From Spirochaetales bacterium (GTDB taxonomy: Bacteria; Spirochaetota; Spirochaetia; Sphaerochaetales; Sphaerochaetaceae), in contig JAFVDZ010000001.1 of NCBI GenBank assembly GCA_017478205.1, positions 1 through 48,767 on the forward strand: 48,767 nucleotides of DNA, given 5' to 3'. The notes beneath the pieces were generated by a model that searched no databases, was not told the origin of the DNA, and saw nothing but the letters and a program-made list of their open reading frames with translations. How positions within the stretch are numbered: the first letter of the stretch is position 1; every line of letters begins with the position of its first letter. Positions 33,056 through 42,903 of the stretch are shown here, piece after piece. A program made the translations under genes and the position numbers.

Positions 33056-34465
33056 TCAAAGTGGCATGATTCCAACGACGGATGCAAAAAGCATACAGAT
33101 GATTGAGAAGCCCCATACGTAGAGGAAGCTTGCCTTGATGTGGTCCTTGATATCAACTTCAGCAAGACCGGTACCGAGCAGGGTTGCAGGTACCATTGGG
33201 CTGATGAAGGTTGCACAGTTACGACATACAACCATTGCAATAGCAATAGGAAGTGCGTTGACGCCGAATGCCTGTCCGATACCGATCATGACAGGGAGCA
33301 TGCCGTAGAAGTAGCTGTCTGTATCGAATGCAAGAGCAAGAGGAACAGAGAGAATACCAATGATGAGTGGCAGATGCTGTCCAAGTGCTGCTGGAAGGAT
33401 TGCAGATACGATACCTGCAAGACATCTGACGACAGATGGAATTGCATCAGAAGGAAGCTCCATGACCTTTGCTGAGATTGCTTTTCCATCAGCACCGATA
33501 CTGGTGGTGAGGATACCCATGAGGATGGCAGCACCCATGAGGGTGGAACACATCATCAAAGCTGGACCTGCATGAAGGTTGATGATCTTCTTGTGCATCT
33601 TAGCTGTGAAGCCATAGTTGACGAAGAGAGCAAGTGAAAGGCCGAGCATGAATGGAACGTAGCTTGGGAATACATCCCAGATGAGCATAACGATAACTGC
33701 AAGAGTTAAAGCAATGTTGAAAAGGAAGAGCTTTGGTCTTGCAAGTTCGTTAGTCTTCACCTCTGCAGTCTCTGTCTCTTCGATGACAACAGCACCTTCA
33801 GTCTTTGCAAGCTTGCCGTTAAGACCTGCGCCTCTTGCCTTTTCCTGAATACCTGAGAAGAATGCGTGAGCGAGTGCAAGGATGATACCGAAGACCTGAA
33901 CTGGAAGAATTGTCTGCCAGAGAGAACCAGCTTCCATACCGAGAACAGAAGCAGCTCTCATTGTAGGACCTGCCCATGGCATGAGATTAAGAACACCCAT
34001 CGAAAGAACTGCAATTCTGAGTAGGGTAGTTGTTCTCATATGCATTCTCTTGTAAACAGGAAGCATTGCAGGGATAACAATACAGAATGTAGAAGCGCCA
34101 CCACCATCAAGGTGACCGACAAGAGCAATTACTGCTGTAACGAGACAGACACCAATTACATTGTCACCAACAAGCTTCATGAGCTTGCCGATAATTACAT
34201 CGAACATGCCTGCGTCTGTCATTACGCCAAAGTAAAGAACAGAGAATACAAACAGAGCAGCTGTTGGGCCTGTACTGTTGAATCCTGACTTTATCATTGT
34301 TGCAAGATTGTCGAATGAATAGCGTCCCATAAGTACTAGGACAAGTCCTAGGATAGATGGGAATACGATGAAAGCGATAGCTGGCTGTGTCTTGCTCTTG
34401 AACAGAGTTACAACGATTGCAACAATTGTCAAAAGACCAAGAAGACCTACTACTGTATTGCTCAT
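33056..34465 (-). CDS. CitM-family citrate/dicarboxylate-metal symporter
   Basis: 469 aa with about 11-13 membrane helices. It resembles CitMHS carriers: the ALVGHLDGGGASTFCIVIPAM region and the late NCATFISPMVPATLLG segment are characteristic. These carriers import citrate complexed with Mg2+ or Ca2+ using the proton gradient. Citrate uptake would feed citrate lyase and the oxaloacetate decarboxylase pump at 12090-15683. ATG 34465 with GGAGG is chosen; the frame extends 41 codons upstream without homology. TATAAT ends 15 nt before the ATG, and a CACTGCAGTG palindrome lies at 34544-34553. Confidence 0.88.
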   Translation of the reverse strand: MSNTVVGLLGLLTIVAIVVTLFKSKTQPAIAFIVFPSILGLVLVLMGRYSFDNLATMIKSGFNSTGPTAALFVFSVLYFGVMTDAGMFDVIIGKLMKLVGDNVIGVCLVTAVIALVGHLDGGGASTFCIVIPAMLPVYKRMHMRTTTLLRIAVLSMGVLNLMPWAGPTMRAASVLGMEAGSLWQTILPVQVFGIILALAHAFFSGIQEKARGAGLNGKLAKTEGAVVIEETETAEVKTNELARPKLFLFNIALTLAVIVMLIWDVFPSYVPFMLGLSLALFVNYGFTAKMHKKIINLHAGPALMMCSTLMGAAILMGILTTSIGADGKAISAKVMELPSDAIPSVVRCLAGIVSAILPAALGQHLPLIIGILSVPLALAFDTDSYFYGMLPVMIGIGQAFGVNALPIAIAMVVCRNCATFISPMVPATLLGTGLAEVDIKDHIKASFLYVWGFSIICMLFASVVGIMPL

Positions 34466-34625
34466 AGGAATTTCCTCCAGATTATATGTGTCTTTAGTTA
34501 AATTACCATGGTTTTTGAGACTGAAAAAGTTTTTTCTTACATTCACTGCAGTGTTTACAACAATCTGAGAGTAAGGTGTTAACTGCAAAAATCGATTTGA
34601 AACATCAAATTTTTTGAAAAATAAT

Positions 34626-34651
34626 TTACTAGGACAGAATATGTCCTAGTG
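34626..34651. promoter_or_regulatory. Palindromic operator, copy B
   Basis: Perfect arms CTAGGACA and TGTCCTAG around 5 nt (34629-34649), inside a 26-bp block matching 7483-7508 at 22 positions. TTGAAA lies 17 bp before the central GAATAT, so the site would cover a promoter -10. It ends 33 bp before the ATG of the 94-aa gene. Confidence 0.7.
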
Positions 34652-34684
34652 ATGTTGTTATCGTTCTTATATCAGGAGGCTGAT

Positions 34685-34969
34685 ATGGATAACAAAGTTT
34701 TAGGTAGAGTAGATGTTCCAAGACTCAGACAGACACTTTTGACACTTTCCTCACTTGAGGCAACAGGTGAGATCATTGACTGTTGGTATCTCGAGATAAA
34801 GCTCAAGGAGAGGATCTTTGAAATCTTCAAGAATGCAGGTCTGGTAGAAACAACAAAGTTCTTCAAGAACGATGCAACTAGTTGGGACAGGATGATGCTT
34901 TCTCCATACAGAAAAGGGATATCAAGGCTATTTCTCTCTGGAGAAGCTTGGACTGTCTATAGTGCGTAA
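34685..34969 (+). CDS. Hypothetical protein, 94 aa, operator-controlled
   Basis: 94 aa, soluble and predicted helical (VPRLRQTLLTLSSLEATGEI, then LKERIFEIFKNAGLVETT). AGGAGG 7 nt before ATG 34685 is strong. It stands alone, facing panE with one base between the stops. Its upstream region carries operator copy B, so it should be co-regulated with the 76-aa/48-aa pair at 7547-7913. No sequence similarity to that pair is visible and no family was recognised. Confidence 0.65.
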   Translation: MDNKVLGRVDVPRLRQTLLTLSSLEATGEIIDCWYLEIKLKERIFEIFKNAGLVETTKFFKNDATSWDRMMLSPYRKGISRLFLSGEAWTVYSA

Positions 34970-34970
34970 T

Positions 34971-35885
34971 TTACTGTCTCTTCCTGTTTTTCCTGTATTC
35001 TGAGATATAGGAGGCTGCATCGACCATCGCTCCTACAATGTCACAATATGGAGTAGGGATGTTATGCTTCTTGCCCAAGGAGGAAACTTCATGGCAGAAG
35101 TAATCATTCTCTGTCCTTCTTGCGGCTTCGACATCCTGAAGTGTGCTTGATTTCCCATCTTCATCCATACAGCCCCAGGAGTATACATTCGAGTAAGCAT
35201 CCTCCTCAGTTAGGTTGACACCTTCTGCGTTTCCAACTCTAACTACTTCCTTGGTAACCATGAAAGCAGCCTTCTTATAGCTTTCATTGTTCAGCAATTC
35301 TCCATAGGTTGCACCAAGGATTGCAGAAATTGAGTTCTGTGAGACATTTCTCATGAACTTTATCCAGAGAGCCTTTCTGATGTCATCTGGAATTGTGGCT
35401 TCGATGCCACTTTCGTTAAAGAGCTTGGCAACAGAAAGGATTCTTTCACTCTTCGAGTTATCTTTTTCTCCAAGACGCACCTTTACGTCTGATGTTGTGA
35501 TCTTATTGTCAACATGCAAAGAAGAAACGAGAGTAAAGCCATAGATTACCTTGTCGCATCCAAAGGCATCAGAAAGGAGCGCTTCACTGTCAATTCCATT
35601 CATGAGCGAAAGAATTGTTGTCTTCTCGCCAACAAATGGCTCTATCATGCTAAGGGCTGAGTCAAGCTGGAAGTTCTTGAGAGCAACGAGGATAAGATCT
35701 GCCTTATCGGCCTTATCTGGAGTGATGAGAGGAATGTTGATTTCTTCTCCGTTTACCAAAAGAGGTTTTCTTGAATATCGCTCCTTTCTCTCTTCGTCTA
35801 CAATGAAAGCGAAGTCACAATGCTTTTCAAGTTGTTTTCCAACAGCGGCGCCAACTGCGCCAGCTCCGATAAGTCTTACTTTCAT
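34971..35885 (-). CDS. panE: 2-dehydropantoate 2-reductase
   Basis: 304 aa. N-terminal NADPH-binding motif [13 protein letters not shown], central [12 protein letters not shown], and the catalytic Lys in [21 protein letters not shown], typical of PanE/ApbA ketopantoate reductases of coenzyme A synthesis. The ATG overlaps the stop of the DUF2130 gene (ATGA), so it is co-translated. The family also includes reductases of other 2-oxoacids, so the substrate is likely but not proven. Confidence 0.88.
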   Translation of the reverse strand: MKVRLIGAGAVGAAVGKQLEKHCDFAFIVDEERKERYSRKPLLVNGEEINIPLITPDKADKADLILVALKNFQLDSALSMIEPFVGEKTTILSLMNGIDSEALLSDAFGCDKVIYGFTLVSSLHVDNKITTSDVKVRLGEKDNSKSERILSVAKLFNESGIEATIPDDIRKALWIKFMRNVSQNSISAILGATYGELLNNESYKKAAFMVTKEVVRVGNAEGVNLTEEDAYSNVYSWGCMDEDGKSSTLQDVEAARRTENDYFCHEVSSLGKKHNIPTPYCDIVGAMVDAASYISEYRKNRKRQ

Positions 35886-37264
35886 TTTTCACTCCTTGCT
35901 TCTTCGAAGAGCTCCTTCATTGTTGGGTTGTTCCTTGTGAGACTCTTGATAGTAAGTGCATCTGCCTTGTCATTTGCAAGTCGTAGATTCCTTTCTGAGC
36001 TGATAAGGTCCTCCTTGACCTTCTGAAGCTGAGAAATGGAGTTGTCGATTTCCTTTATCGCTCTGCTAAAGCGCTCCTGAGCAAGACGGTAATTGTTTCC
36101 AAACTTTTGCTTGAATTCCTGTAGGGATGCTTCGAAATTTGACACATCGATGCTCTTTTTCTTTTCTATTTCAAGTGCTCTCTTGAATTCGATTGTCTTG
36201 AGACTGGCATTCTTTAAAAGAGAGATGATCGAGAGGAAGAACTGTGGCCTTATAACATACATCTTCTCATATTGATATACTTCGTAGATGCCATCATTAT
36301 ATAGTTCATTGTCAGCTTCGAGCATCGAGACAAGAACAGCATATTCACAGCCCTTTTCATTTCTATCCTTGTCGAGCTCTTTGAAGAAGTCCTCGTTCTT
36401 ATGTTTTGTGGCTGTGGTATCTATCTCATTCTTCATCTCGAACATTATCGAAAGGAATTCGACATTGTCCTCTGTGTAATCACGATAGATGAAGTCACCC
36501 TTGCTTCCAGATCTCGCATCGTTATCCTTTTCAAAGTAGGCGCGAGGGAAGGCAACTGCTCTGTTTCGGTTGAAAAGCGTCATGCAGTGAATTTCAAGAG
36601 TTTCTCCGATCATCTTCGTTGAAAGCTTTGCCTTGAAATCTCTGTAGCGCTGTATCTCTTCATCCTTTTCAAGTAGTCTTGTCTCATAGAAGTCCTTAAG
36701 GGTTGCAATCTTGAGTTCGTTTGCACTGTTCTGACTTTCAAGTTTGCCCTTTAGAGAAGATATTTCCAGCTCCTTCTTTGAAAGATTTTCTGCAAAATCA
36801 TTCTTTTCCTTCAAAAGAGCAAGCTCTTTATCACTTTCACTATTTGAAAGTTGGTTCTTTATCTTCGATAACTCAGCATCCTTTTCGCTTATGACCTTCT
36901 GCAAGGCAACCTGCATAGCGCTATCTTTCTTCAATAGCTCCTCTTTGAGGTGAGCAATTTCAGCATCCTTGTCACGAGAATAGGAAAGGAGGTTGACCTT
37001 TTCCTCTATCTTCCTTCCTTCGAGGGAGTTCTTCAGCTCCTGGATCTCACTTTCTTTCTTTGCAAGTTTTTGTGTGAATTCCTGGCTTGCATTTAGAAGT
37101 GCAAGATGGATTTCATTTTCAAGGTTGTTCTTATATTGCTTTCTGTTCTCTTCTATTGATTTCTCAAATTCGGAATCACGAACCTGCTTTAGAATCTGGG
37201 CGTATCCAGCTTCCTCGACCTGAAAAACCTTTCCACAGTGTGGGCATCTAATTTCTTCCTTCAA
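35882..37264 (-). CDS. DUF2130 coiled-coil protein
   Basis: 460 aa. A short N-terminal zinc-ribbon-like CPHCGKVF motif is followed by a long coiled coil (about 25-220, rich in KELEISSLK-type heptads), then the DUF2130 domain ([35 protein letters not shown]) that resembles restriction-endonuclease-like folds, and a second coiled coil. Start: TTG 37264, because GGAGG lies 7 nt upstream; upstream codons lack a ribosome binding site and family similarity. It overlaps panE by 4 nt. The RmuC-like layout suggests a DNA-related role, but the function is unknown. Confidence 0.8.
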   Translation of the reverse strand: MKEEIRCPHCGKVFQVEEAGYAQILKQVRDSEFEKSIEENRKQYKNNLENEIHLALLNASQEFTQKLAKKESEIQELKNSLEGRKIEEKVNLLSYSRDKDAEIAHLKEELLKKDSAMQVALQKVISEKDAELSKIKNQLSNSESDKELALLKEKNDFAENLSKKELEISSLKGKLESQNSANELKIATLKDFYETRLLEKDEEIQRYRDFKAKLSTKMIGETLEIHCMTLFNRNRAVAFPRAYFEKDNDARSGSKGDFIYRDYTEDNVEFLSIMFEMKNEIDTTATKHKNEDFFKELDKDRNEKGCEYAVLVSMLEADNELYNDGIYEVYQYEKMYVIRPQFFLSIISLLKNASLKTIEFKRALEIEKKKSIDVSNFEASLQEFKQKFGNNYRLAQERFSRAIKEIDNSISQLQKVKEDLISSERNLRLANDKADALTIKSLTRNNPTMKELFEEARSEK

Positions 37265-37397
37265 GAGTAAACCTCCAGTAAGCAAATTATGAAACAAAAC
37301 GAGCCTGCAGAGAAGTGCATTTTCTCTTCTCTTTGTGTGTTTTGATTTCGATATAAAGAAATGTTTTTTTGACACTTTGTTGGAATAAATCTAAACA

Positions 37398-38762
37398 ATG
37401 AGTATCATATCAAAGATGGCTATTTCAAACGACAGTAAGATCGACATGCTTGAAGGAAGGATATGGACAAATCTTATCTTCTTTTCCCTTCCTATTATCC
37501 TTTCAAGCTTTCTGCAACAGTTATTCAACTCTGCAGATATTGCTGTTGTAGGTCACTTTGCAGGTAGTACTTCTCTTGCAGCTGTTGGGTCAACGAGCTC
37601 TATCATCAACCTGTTTATAAACATATTTGCAGGCTTCTCTGTTGGAGCTAATGTCTTGATCGCAAGATGCATTGGCGAAGGAAATGAAGAGAGAGTAAGA
37701 AGAGCAATCCCAACTGCATATTCAATTGGAATAATTGGTGGCTTCATACTTATCATAATGGGATGGTTTCTAGCTGTCTTGCTCCTTGAGATGATAAATA
37801 CACCACCTGATGTCCTTCCTCTAGCAACCCTATATCTTAGAATCTATTTCTTTGGAATGCCCTTTTCGATGGTCTACAATTTCAGCTCGGCAATCTTGAG
37901 ATCCAATGGGGATACGAAAAGACCGCTGTATGCACTATTTCTTGCTGGAATAATAAATGTAATCCTGAATCTTATTTTCGTAATTGTTTTCAAGATGGGA
38001 GTTGCAGGTGTTGCTCTTGCAACAGTCCTTTCAAACAGTATAAGTGCTATCGCTGTTACTGTTTTCCTTGTGCGCGAAAAGGGCATGATGCACCTCGATC
38101 TTGGACACTTGAAGATATGCAAGGATGAACTAAGGGACATTGTGAGCATAGGCTTTCCTGCAGGTCTTCAGGGTGCAATCTTCTCTTTTGCAAACACATC
38201 GATACAGTCAGGTATAAACAGCTTTGGAACTATAGCAATAGCAGGCTCTGCAGCTTCAGGCAATTTCAGCATGCTTTCATTCTTTGTCGTCTCTGGATTC
38301 AATCAGGCGACTATGACATTTACAAGTCAGAATTTTGGAGCAAGAAGGTATGATAGAGTGAAGAGAGTATACGTGGATGCATTGCTTCTTGCTTCTTTCT
38401 TTACTGCAGCCTTGAGTGGTCTCTTCTGGGTCTTCCGCTATCCACTTCTTAGCCTGTTTACTTCAGATAGGGAAGTTATGGAATATGCGATCATAAAGAT
38501 GATTTTTATGGAGGTCCCACATTGGATGATTGCATCCTATGAGATCTCAGGCTCCTCTTTGAGAGGCATTGGAAAGTCTATGCTTCCAACTGCGTTGATG
38601 ATCATAGGAACCTGTATATTCCGTGTCTTCTGGGTCATTTTCGTCGTCCCGAGTCACCATACACTCTACATGCTCTATGCTATCTATCCTCTTTCCTGGA
38701 TAGTGACAGCAGCTCTTGTAATGCCTGCATTGTTTGTCGAAATGAATAAAGTTCTTCGCTAG
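37398..38762 (+). CDS. MATE-family multidrug/Na+ antiporter (1)
   Basis: 454 aa, twelve predicted helices. MATE features: SLPIILSSFLQQLFNSADIAVVGHF, then the internal duplication with GFPAGLQGAIFSFANTSIQS. It exports cationic drugs or metabolites using Na+ or H+. The start is uncertain: no ribosome binding site at 37398; TTGACA (37369-37374) with TAAACA 17 bp later would put the start point inside the gene, favouring ATG 37416. The gap 37265-37397 is the divergent spacer with the DUF2130 gene. It is a paralogue of the MATE gene at 41445. Confidence 0.9.
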   Translation: MSIISKMAISNDSKIDMLEGRIWTNLIFFSLPIILSSFLQQLFNSADIAVVGHFAGSTSLAAVGSTSSIINLFINIFAGFSVGANVLIARCIGEGNEERVRRAIPTAYSIGIIGGFILIIMGWFLAVLLLEMINTPPDVLPLATLYLRIYFFGMPFSMVYNFSSAILRSNGDTKRPLYALFLAGIINVILNLIFVIVFKMGVAGVALATVLSNSISAIAVTVFLVREKGMMHLDLGHLKICKDELRDIVSIGFPAGLQGAIFSFANTSIQSGINSFGTIAIAGSAASGNFSMLSFFVVSGFNQATMTFTSQNFGARRYDRVKRVYVDALLLASFFTAALSGLFWVFRYPLLSLFTSDREVMEYAIIKMIFMEVPHWMIASYEISGSSLRGIGKSMLPTALMIIGTCIFRVFWVIFVVPSHHTLYMLYAIYPLSWIVTAALVMPALFVEMNKVLR

Positions 38763-38771
38763 GTACTTATG

Positions 38772-38800
38772 TTGACTAGACATATTCTTGCCTTTACACT
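38772..38800 (+). promoter_or_regulatory. Promoter of thioesterase gene
   Basis: TTGACT (38772-38777), a 17-bp spacer, TACACT (38795-38800); AAGG lies 9 nt before the ATG 38819. Confidence 0.6.
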
Positions 38801-38818
38801 CAAGTCAAGGATTGTCAT

Positions 38819-39238
38819 ATGGAAATTAACAAATATATGAATGAGATGAGAGAGGAATTTAGAAATAAGTTCGGTCTTGAATTTCTTTCACTTGGGGATG
38901 GATGTGCAGTTGCAGAATACAAGGTCCGACCTGTGGACTTGAATCCTCTTGGGTTTATATACGGAGGCGTTGCATATAACCTTGCCGATATCGTTGCAGG
39001 GGTTGCCTTCTTTTCGACTGGCTCCTATGGCCCGACAGTAGAAGGGTCGATGAAGTACTATTCTGGCTCTGATAACACATCGAAGCTACGATTGGAAGGC
39101 AATGTGATAAGGAAAGGAAACAGCATTGCCTTTATAGAGGTAGATGTTAAGGATGATATGGGAAAGCTCATACAGAAGGCGAGTTTTACCTATTTCAATA
39201 CACTCGGCTTGAAAGCTTCTTCTTTCCAAATGGATTGA
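38819..39238 (+). CDS. PaaI-type hotdog thioesterase
   Basis: 139 aa. Hotdog fold with NPLGFIYGGVAYNLADIVAGVAFF, where the G-G and Asp positions match PaaI/YdiI-like acyl-CoA thioesterases, and a C-terminal strand pair. Cleaves small or aromatic acyl-CoA thioesters; the substrate is not readable. It has its own promoter and lies between a MATE transporter and a TetR regulator, so a link to detoxification is possible. Confidence 0.82.
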   Translation: MEINKYMNEMREEFRNKFGLEFLSLGDGCAVAEYKVRPVDLNPLGFIYGGVAYNLADIVAGVAFFSTGSYGPTVEGSMKYYSGSDNTSKLRLEGNVIRKGNSIAFIEVDVKDDMGKLIQKASFTYFNTLGLKASSFQMD

Positions 39239-39259
39239 GGCTTGATATCATAGAAAAAC

Positions 39260-39769
39260 ATGGCACACAATACTAAAGCAGCACTATCGAAAGCATTGAT
39301 AGAACTCAGTCAGGAAATGTCTGTAAACAAGATTACTGTGGGTGATGTCGCAGAAAGATGTGGAGTTTCTCGCCACACTTTCTACTATCATTTTACAGAT
39401 CTTTTCGATCTCATTATCTGGACATTCTGCAATATGACTGACCGTTTGAGTCTCCTGAATTGGAAGACTGTGTGCATGGATGTTGCTAAAAATGCCATAA
39501 AAAACAAGAATTTTGCAATTGCAGTCTTCCACTCTGAATACAAGGAAGCTTTTCTAGAGAGAATCTTCTATATCGCAGAAGAGTTCTTCAATAGTGCCCT
39601 CTCCCGTCTTTATCCTAGTCTCAAGGATCTTGTCTACATATCAAGAATGGCAGCCTACGCTGTTTCTGGAACCATCAAGGATTGGTTTGAGAACAATCTT
39701 GATGATACATATTTAAAGGCCATAAGAGGAATTGACCATATTCTTTCAAGAGGTGTTCCGGAAGTATAA
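39260..39769 (+). CDS. TetR-family transcriptional regulator
   Basis: 169 aa. The N-terminal HTH is clear (ALSKALIELSQEMSVNKITVGDVAERCGVSRHTFYYHF) and the rest is a helical ligand domain of the DhaS/TetR_C_7-like type. No ribosome binding site; an extended -10 (TG, one base, TATCAT at 39246-39251) ends 8 nt before the ATG with TTTCCA 17 bp upstream, so a leaderless transcript is likely. It probably represses a neighbouring MATE, thioesterase or ABC-F gene. Confidence 0.88.
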   Translation: MAHNTKAALSKALIELSQEMSVNKITVGDVAERCGVSRHTFYYHFTDLFDLIIWTFCNMTDRLSLLNWKTVCMDVAKNAIKNKNFAIAVFHSEYKEAFLERIFYIAEEFFNSALSRLYPSLKDLVYISRMAAYAVSGTIKDWFENNLDDTYLKAIRGIDHILSRGVPEV

Positions 39770-39775
39770 GGTCGG

Positions 39776-39804
39776 TTGCACACATTAACCTTTTCTGCTT
39801 AACT
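39776..39804 (+). promoter_or_regulatory. Promoter of ABC-F gene, probably leaderless
   Basis: TTGCAC (39776-39781), a 17-bp spacer, TTAACT (39799-39804), then 9 nt to the ATG. Confidence 0.5.
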
Positions 39805-39813
39805 CAAGTAGGT

Positions 39814-41436
39814 ATGATCAAGCTCACAGATGTTTCCTTCTTCTTTGGAGGAAGGGATATACTTTCGCATGCAGATTTATTGATAAAGGATAATGATAGG
39901 ATTGGTCTTGTTGGCCCAAATGGGGCTGGAAAGTCGACACTTTTCAAAATAATCATAGGAGAGCAATCTGTTACAGGTGGCTCCATTACCACCGATAGAA
40001 AAGATGCAGTAATCGGTTACCTTTCCCAGGATACTGGAGAGATGAAGGGTGGAAGTGTGCTTGAAGAGACCATTGCTGGAGCTGGACGAGTAAGTGAGAT
40101 CGGAAAGAGGCTTGCCTTTCTCGAAGCGAGAATGGGTGATGTGGATGATCCAATCACAGAGCGAGAGATGGAGGAGTATGGTCTTCTTCAGAATGAGTTC
40201 ATCGCACACGATGGCTACAACCTTGAAAACAATGCAAAAGAGGTGCTGACAGGTCTTGGCTTCAGTGACGAAAGACAGGCAGAGAGTGTAGAGAACTTCT
40301 CAGGTGGATGGAAGATGAGAATTGCTCTTGCACGCCTTCTTTTGCTGAAGCCAGATATCCTTTTGATGGATGAGCCTACAAACCATCTCGATCTTGAATC
40401 TATCCTCTTCCTTGAATCCTGGCTCAATAATTTCCAGGGTGCCATTGTCATGACCTGCCATGATAGAGAGTTCATGACAAGGATCTGCAGAACGACGATC
40501 GAACTGAATCAGGGAAAGCTCACATATTACTCAGGTGATTATGATTTCTATCTCAGGGAGCGGGAGATCAGGAGAAGAGAGAGAATCGCAAGCTATAATC
40601 GCCAGCAGGCGATGCTTGCCAAAGAAGAGGAGTTCATAGCTCGTTTTGCTGCAAGGGCAAGCCATGCAAACCTTGTGCAATCGAGGATCAAGAATATAGA
40701 GAAGATTGAGCGAATCAGCCTGCCTGCTGAAGAAAAGAGACTCAGTATAGAGTTCAGGCCATGTCCACGCTCTGGTGACCAGGTTGCTGTAATGGAAGAC
40801 TTAGGTGTCAGTTATGGAGAATACAATGTCTTTTCATCTGTCTCTGTCACACTCCGTCGCCTCGAGAAGGTCGCTTTGACTGGTATCAATGGTGCGGGAA
40901 AGTCGACTCTCTTGAAAGTGATTGCTGGAAAACTGAAAAATAGCACGGGGCTTTGCACTGTAGGTTCCTCTGTCCATCTTGGCTACTTCTCTCAGTACTC
41001 ATCTGACCTTCTCAATCCTGATAATACGATCTTTGAAGAAGCTCAGGAGAGGCTTCCTGAACTTGATAGAGGTCAGCTAATGAGCGCTCTCGGAGCCTTC
41101 CATTTTTCAGGTGATGATGTTGAAAAGAAGATATCTGTGCTATCGGGTGGAGAAAAAAGTAGGGTGGTACTCGCCTGCATTCTTTCGAGGCCTGTAAACT
41201 TTCTCGTGCTCGATGAACCTACGAACCATCTTGATATAACCTCCAGAGAGGTGCTACTCGATGCTCTGAAGAGGTTCGATGGAACAGTTCTGATTGTGAG
41301 CCACGATCGCTTCTTCCTGAAAAGTCTTGTTAGCAAGGTCTGGGAGCTTGATAAGGGCTGTCTTAGAGTCTATGAGGGTGATTACTCCTATTATCTTGAA
41401 AAGAGCCCTCACATCAAGGAGCTTCACCTAGTATAG
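39814..41436 (+). CDS. ABC-F family ATPase
   Basis: 540 aa, two ATPase domains and no membrane domain. Domain 1: GPNGAGKSTLF, FSGGWKMRIALARLLLLKPDILLMDEPTNHLD. The linker around residues 245-305 (RERIASYNRQQAMLAKEEE) is the P-site tRNA interaction motif region. Domain 2: GINGAGKSTLL, LSGGEKSRVVLACIL, FLVLDEPTNHLD. ABC-F proteins act on the ribosome; some protect it from antibiotics, others are housekeeping (EttA, Uup, YbiT-like). The context of two MATE pumps and a TetR gene favours resistance but does not prove it. Next gene 8 nt downstream. Confidence 0.93.
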   Translation: MIKLTDVSFFFGGRDILSHADLLIKDNDRIGLVGPNGAGKSTLFKIIIGEQSVTGGSITTDRKDAVIGYLSQDTGEMKGGSVLEETIAGAGRVSEIGKRLAFLEARMGDVDDPITEREMEEYGLLQNEFIAHDGYNLENNAKEVLTGLGFSDERQAESVENFSGGWKMRIALARLLLLKPDILLMDEPTNHLDLESILFLESWLNNFQGAIVMTCHDREFMTRICRTTIELNQGKLTYYSGDYDFYLREREIRRRERIASYNRQQAMLAKEEEFIARFAARASHANLVQSRIKNIEKIERISLPAEEKRLSIEFRPCPRSGDQVAVMEDLGVSYGEYNVFSSVSVTLRRLEKVALTGINGAGKSTLLKVIAGKLKNSTGLCTVGSSVHLGYFSQYSSDLLNPDNTIFEEAQERLPELDRGQLMSALGAFHFSGDDVEKKISVLSGGEKSRVVLACILSRPVNFLVLDEPTNHLDITSREVLLDALKRFDGTVLIVSHDRFFLKSLVSKVWELDKGCLRVYEGDYSYYLEKSPHIKELHLV

Positions 41437-41444
41437 GGAATAAT

Positions 41445-42797
41445 ATGTTTGATAGATCTAGAGTTGATATGATAAATGCACCGATTGTGCCAAGCTTGAT
41501 TGCTTTTGCAGTCCCATTGATACTTTCTGGCTGTCTGCAGCTTTTATTCAGCACTGCAGATACGATTGTTGTTGGTCGCTTTGCAGGCCATGAAGCTATG
41601 GCAGCTATCGGAGCCACACATTCTCTTACAAACCTTCTTATCAACTTCTTCATTGGTCTTTCAGTTGGTGTGAATGTCATCGTTGCAAAGTATTATGGTG
41701 CTGGGGATAGAAAAAGTGTGAGCGATGCTGTCCATACAGCAATTGCAACTGGACTTCTCAGTGGTATCCTACTTGCTTTGTTTGGCCTTGCCTTTTGCCC
41801 TCTATTCTTGACCTGGATGGGAACTCCTTTCGATGTAATCGATCGCTCTTCGCTCTATATGAGAATCATCTTTGTGGGAATGCCTTTCAACATGCTCTTC
41901 AATTTTGGCGCTGCTGTACTTAGAGCCTATGGGGACACAAAGAGACCTCTTTACTATCTAACATTCGCAGGAGCTATCAACGTAGTTGCGAACCTTTTCT
42001 TTGTAATAGTTCTAAAGATGGATGTAGCAGGTGTTGCCATAGCAACAGTTCTTTCGCAGGCTATCAGCTCTGTGCTTGTCCTTGTAGCTCTCATGAAGAA
42101 CAATGACTCGATCAAGGTATACCTTGGGCGATTGAGGATAAAGGTTCGCATGATGAAAGAGATACTCTATATTGGTGTTCCTGCAGGACTTCAATCGATT
42201 CTATTCTCGATCGCAAATGTAACTGTCCAGTCATCTGTAAACACATTTGGCTCCTATGCCATTGCCGGAAACACAGCATCTGTGACGACAGACAGCTTCG
42301 TATATATTACCTGTAACTCGATGGCACAGGCCAATTTGAGCTTCATGAGCCAAAATAGAGGAGCCGGAAAGTATTCCAGGATAAACAGGATAATATACTC
42401 CTCTGCTATCATCTCTTCTATCATTGGCTTTGCTCTGGGTTGGGGAATCTTTTTACTTGGAAACAAAGTATTCTCTATCTTCTCTGACGAAGCAGAGGTT
42501 GTCCACTTTGCTATGATGAAGGCAAGTGTAGTCCTTACAACATATTTCATATTCAACTATGAAGAAGTGATGGTATCGGCGATAAGAGGACTTGGAAACT
42601 CCCTCTTGCCAATGGTCATTTCTGTAATTTGCATATGTGGCTTGCGCCTTGTCTGGATATTCACGGTCTTCAGACTTTTCCCGACCTTCCGAGTTCTGGC
42701 AAGCTGTTATCCACTTTCCTGGATTGTTTCAGCCTTCGTGATGACAATCTGCTTCTTCATCTACAGAAAGAATTTCCCAACCGAGGATGAGAAATAA
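41445..42797 (+). CDS. MATE-family multidrug/Na+ antiporter (2)
   Basis: 450 aa, twelve predicted helices, clearly paralogous to the protein at 37398 (shared LPLILS..LQ.LF..AD..VVG.FAG pattern and LRAYGDTKRPLYYL). AGGGA precedes ATG 41445. It follows the ABC-F gene by 8 nt and is probably co-transcribed with it. Nothing distinguishes the substrates of the two pumps. Confidence 0.92.
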   Translation: MFDRSRVDMINAPIVPSLIAFAVPLILSGCLQLLFSTADTIVVGRFAGHEAMAAIGATHSLTNLLINFFIGLSVGVNVIVAKYYGAGDRKSVSDAVHTAIATGLLSGILLALFGLAFCPLFLTWMGTPFDVIDRSSLYMRIIFVGMPFNMLFNFGAAVLRAYGDTKRPLYYLTFAGAINVVANLFFVIVLKMDVAGVAIATVLSQAISSVLVLVALMKNNDSIKVYLGRLRIKVRMMKEILYIGVPAGLQSILFSIANVTVQSSVNTFGSYAIAGNTASVTTDSFVYITCNSMAQANLSFMSQNRGAGKYSRINRIIYSSAIISSIIGFALGWGIFLLGNKVFSIFSDEAEVVHFAMMKASVVLTTYFIFNYEEVMVSAIRGLGNSLLPMVISVICICGLRLVWIFTVFRLFPTFRVLASCYPLSWIVSAFVMTICFFIYRKNFPTEDEK

Positions 42798-42903
42798 GCA
42801 TTTTATTGGTCACTTTCATCAAAGGACATTTCCTTAGCAGTGATATTTGATGCAACTTTTTTGTTATTAATCAAACAAAACTTGGATGCTCTTAGATTTT
42901 TCT

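Noticed and set aside
37265-37375. 37-codon N-terminal extension of the DUF2130 protein
   Set aside because: There is no ribosome binding site for it, while GGAGG lies 7 nt before TTG 37264, where the zinc-ribbon motif begins shortly after.
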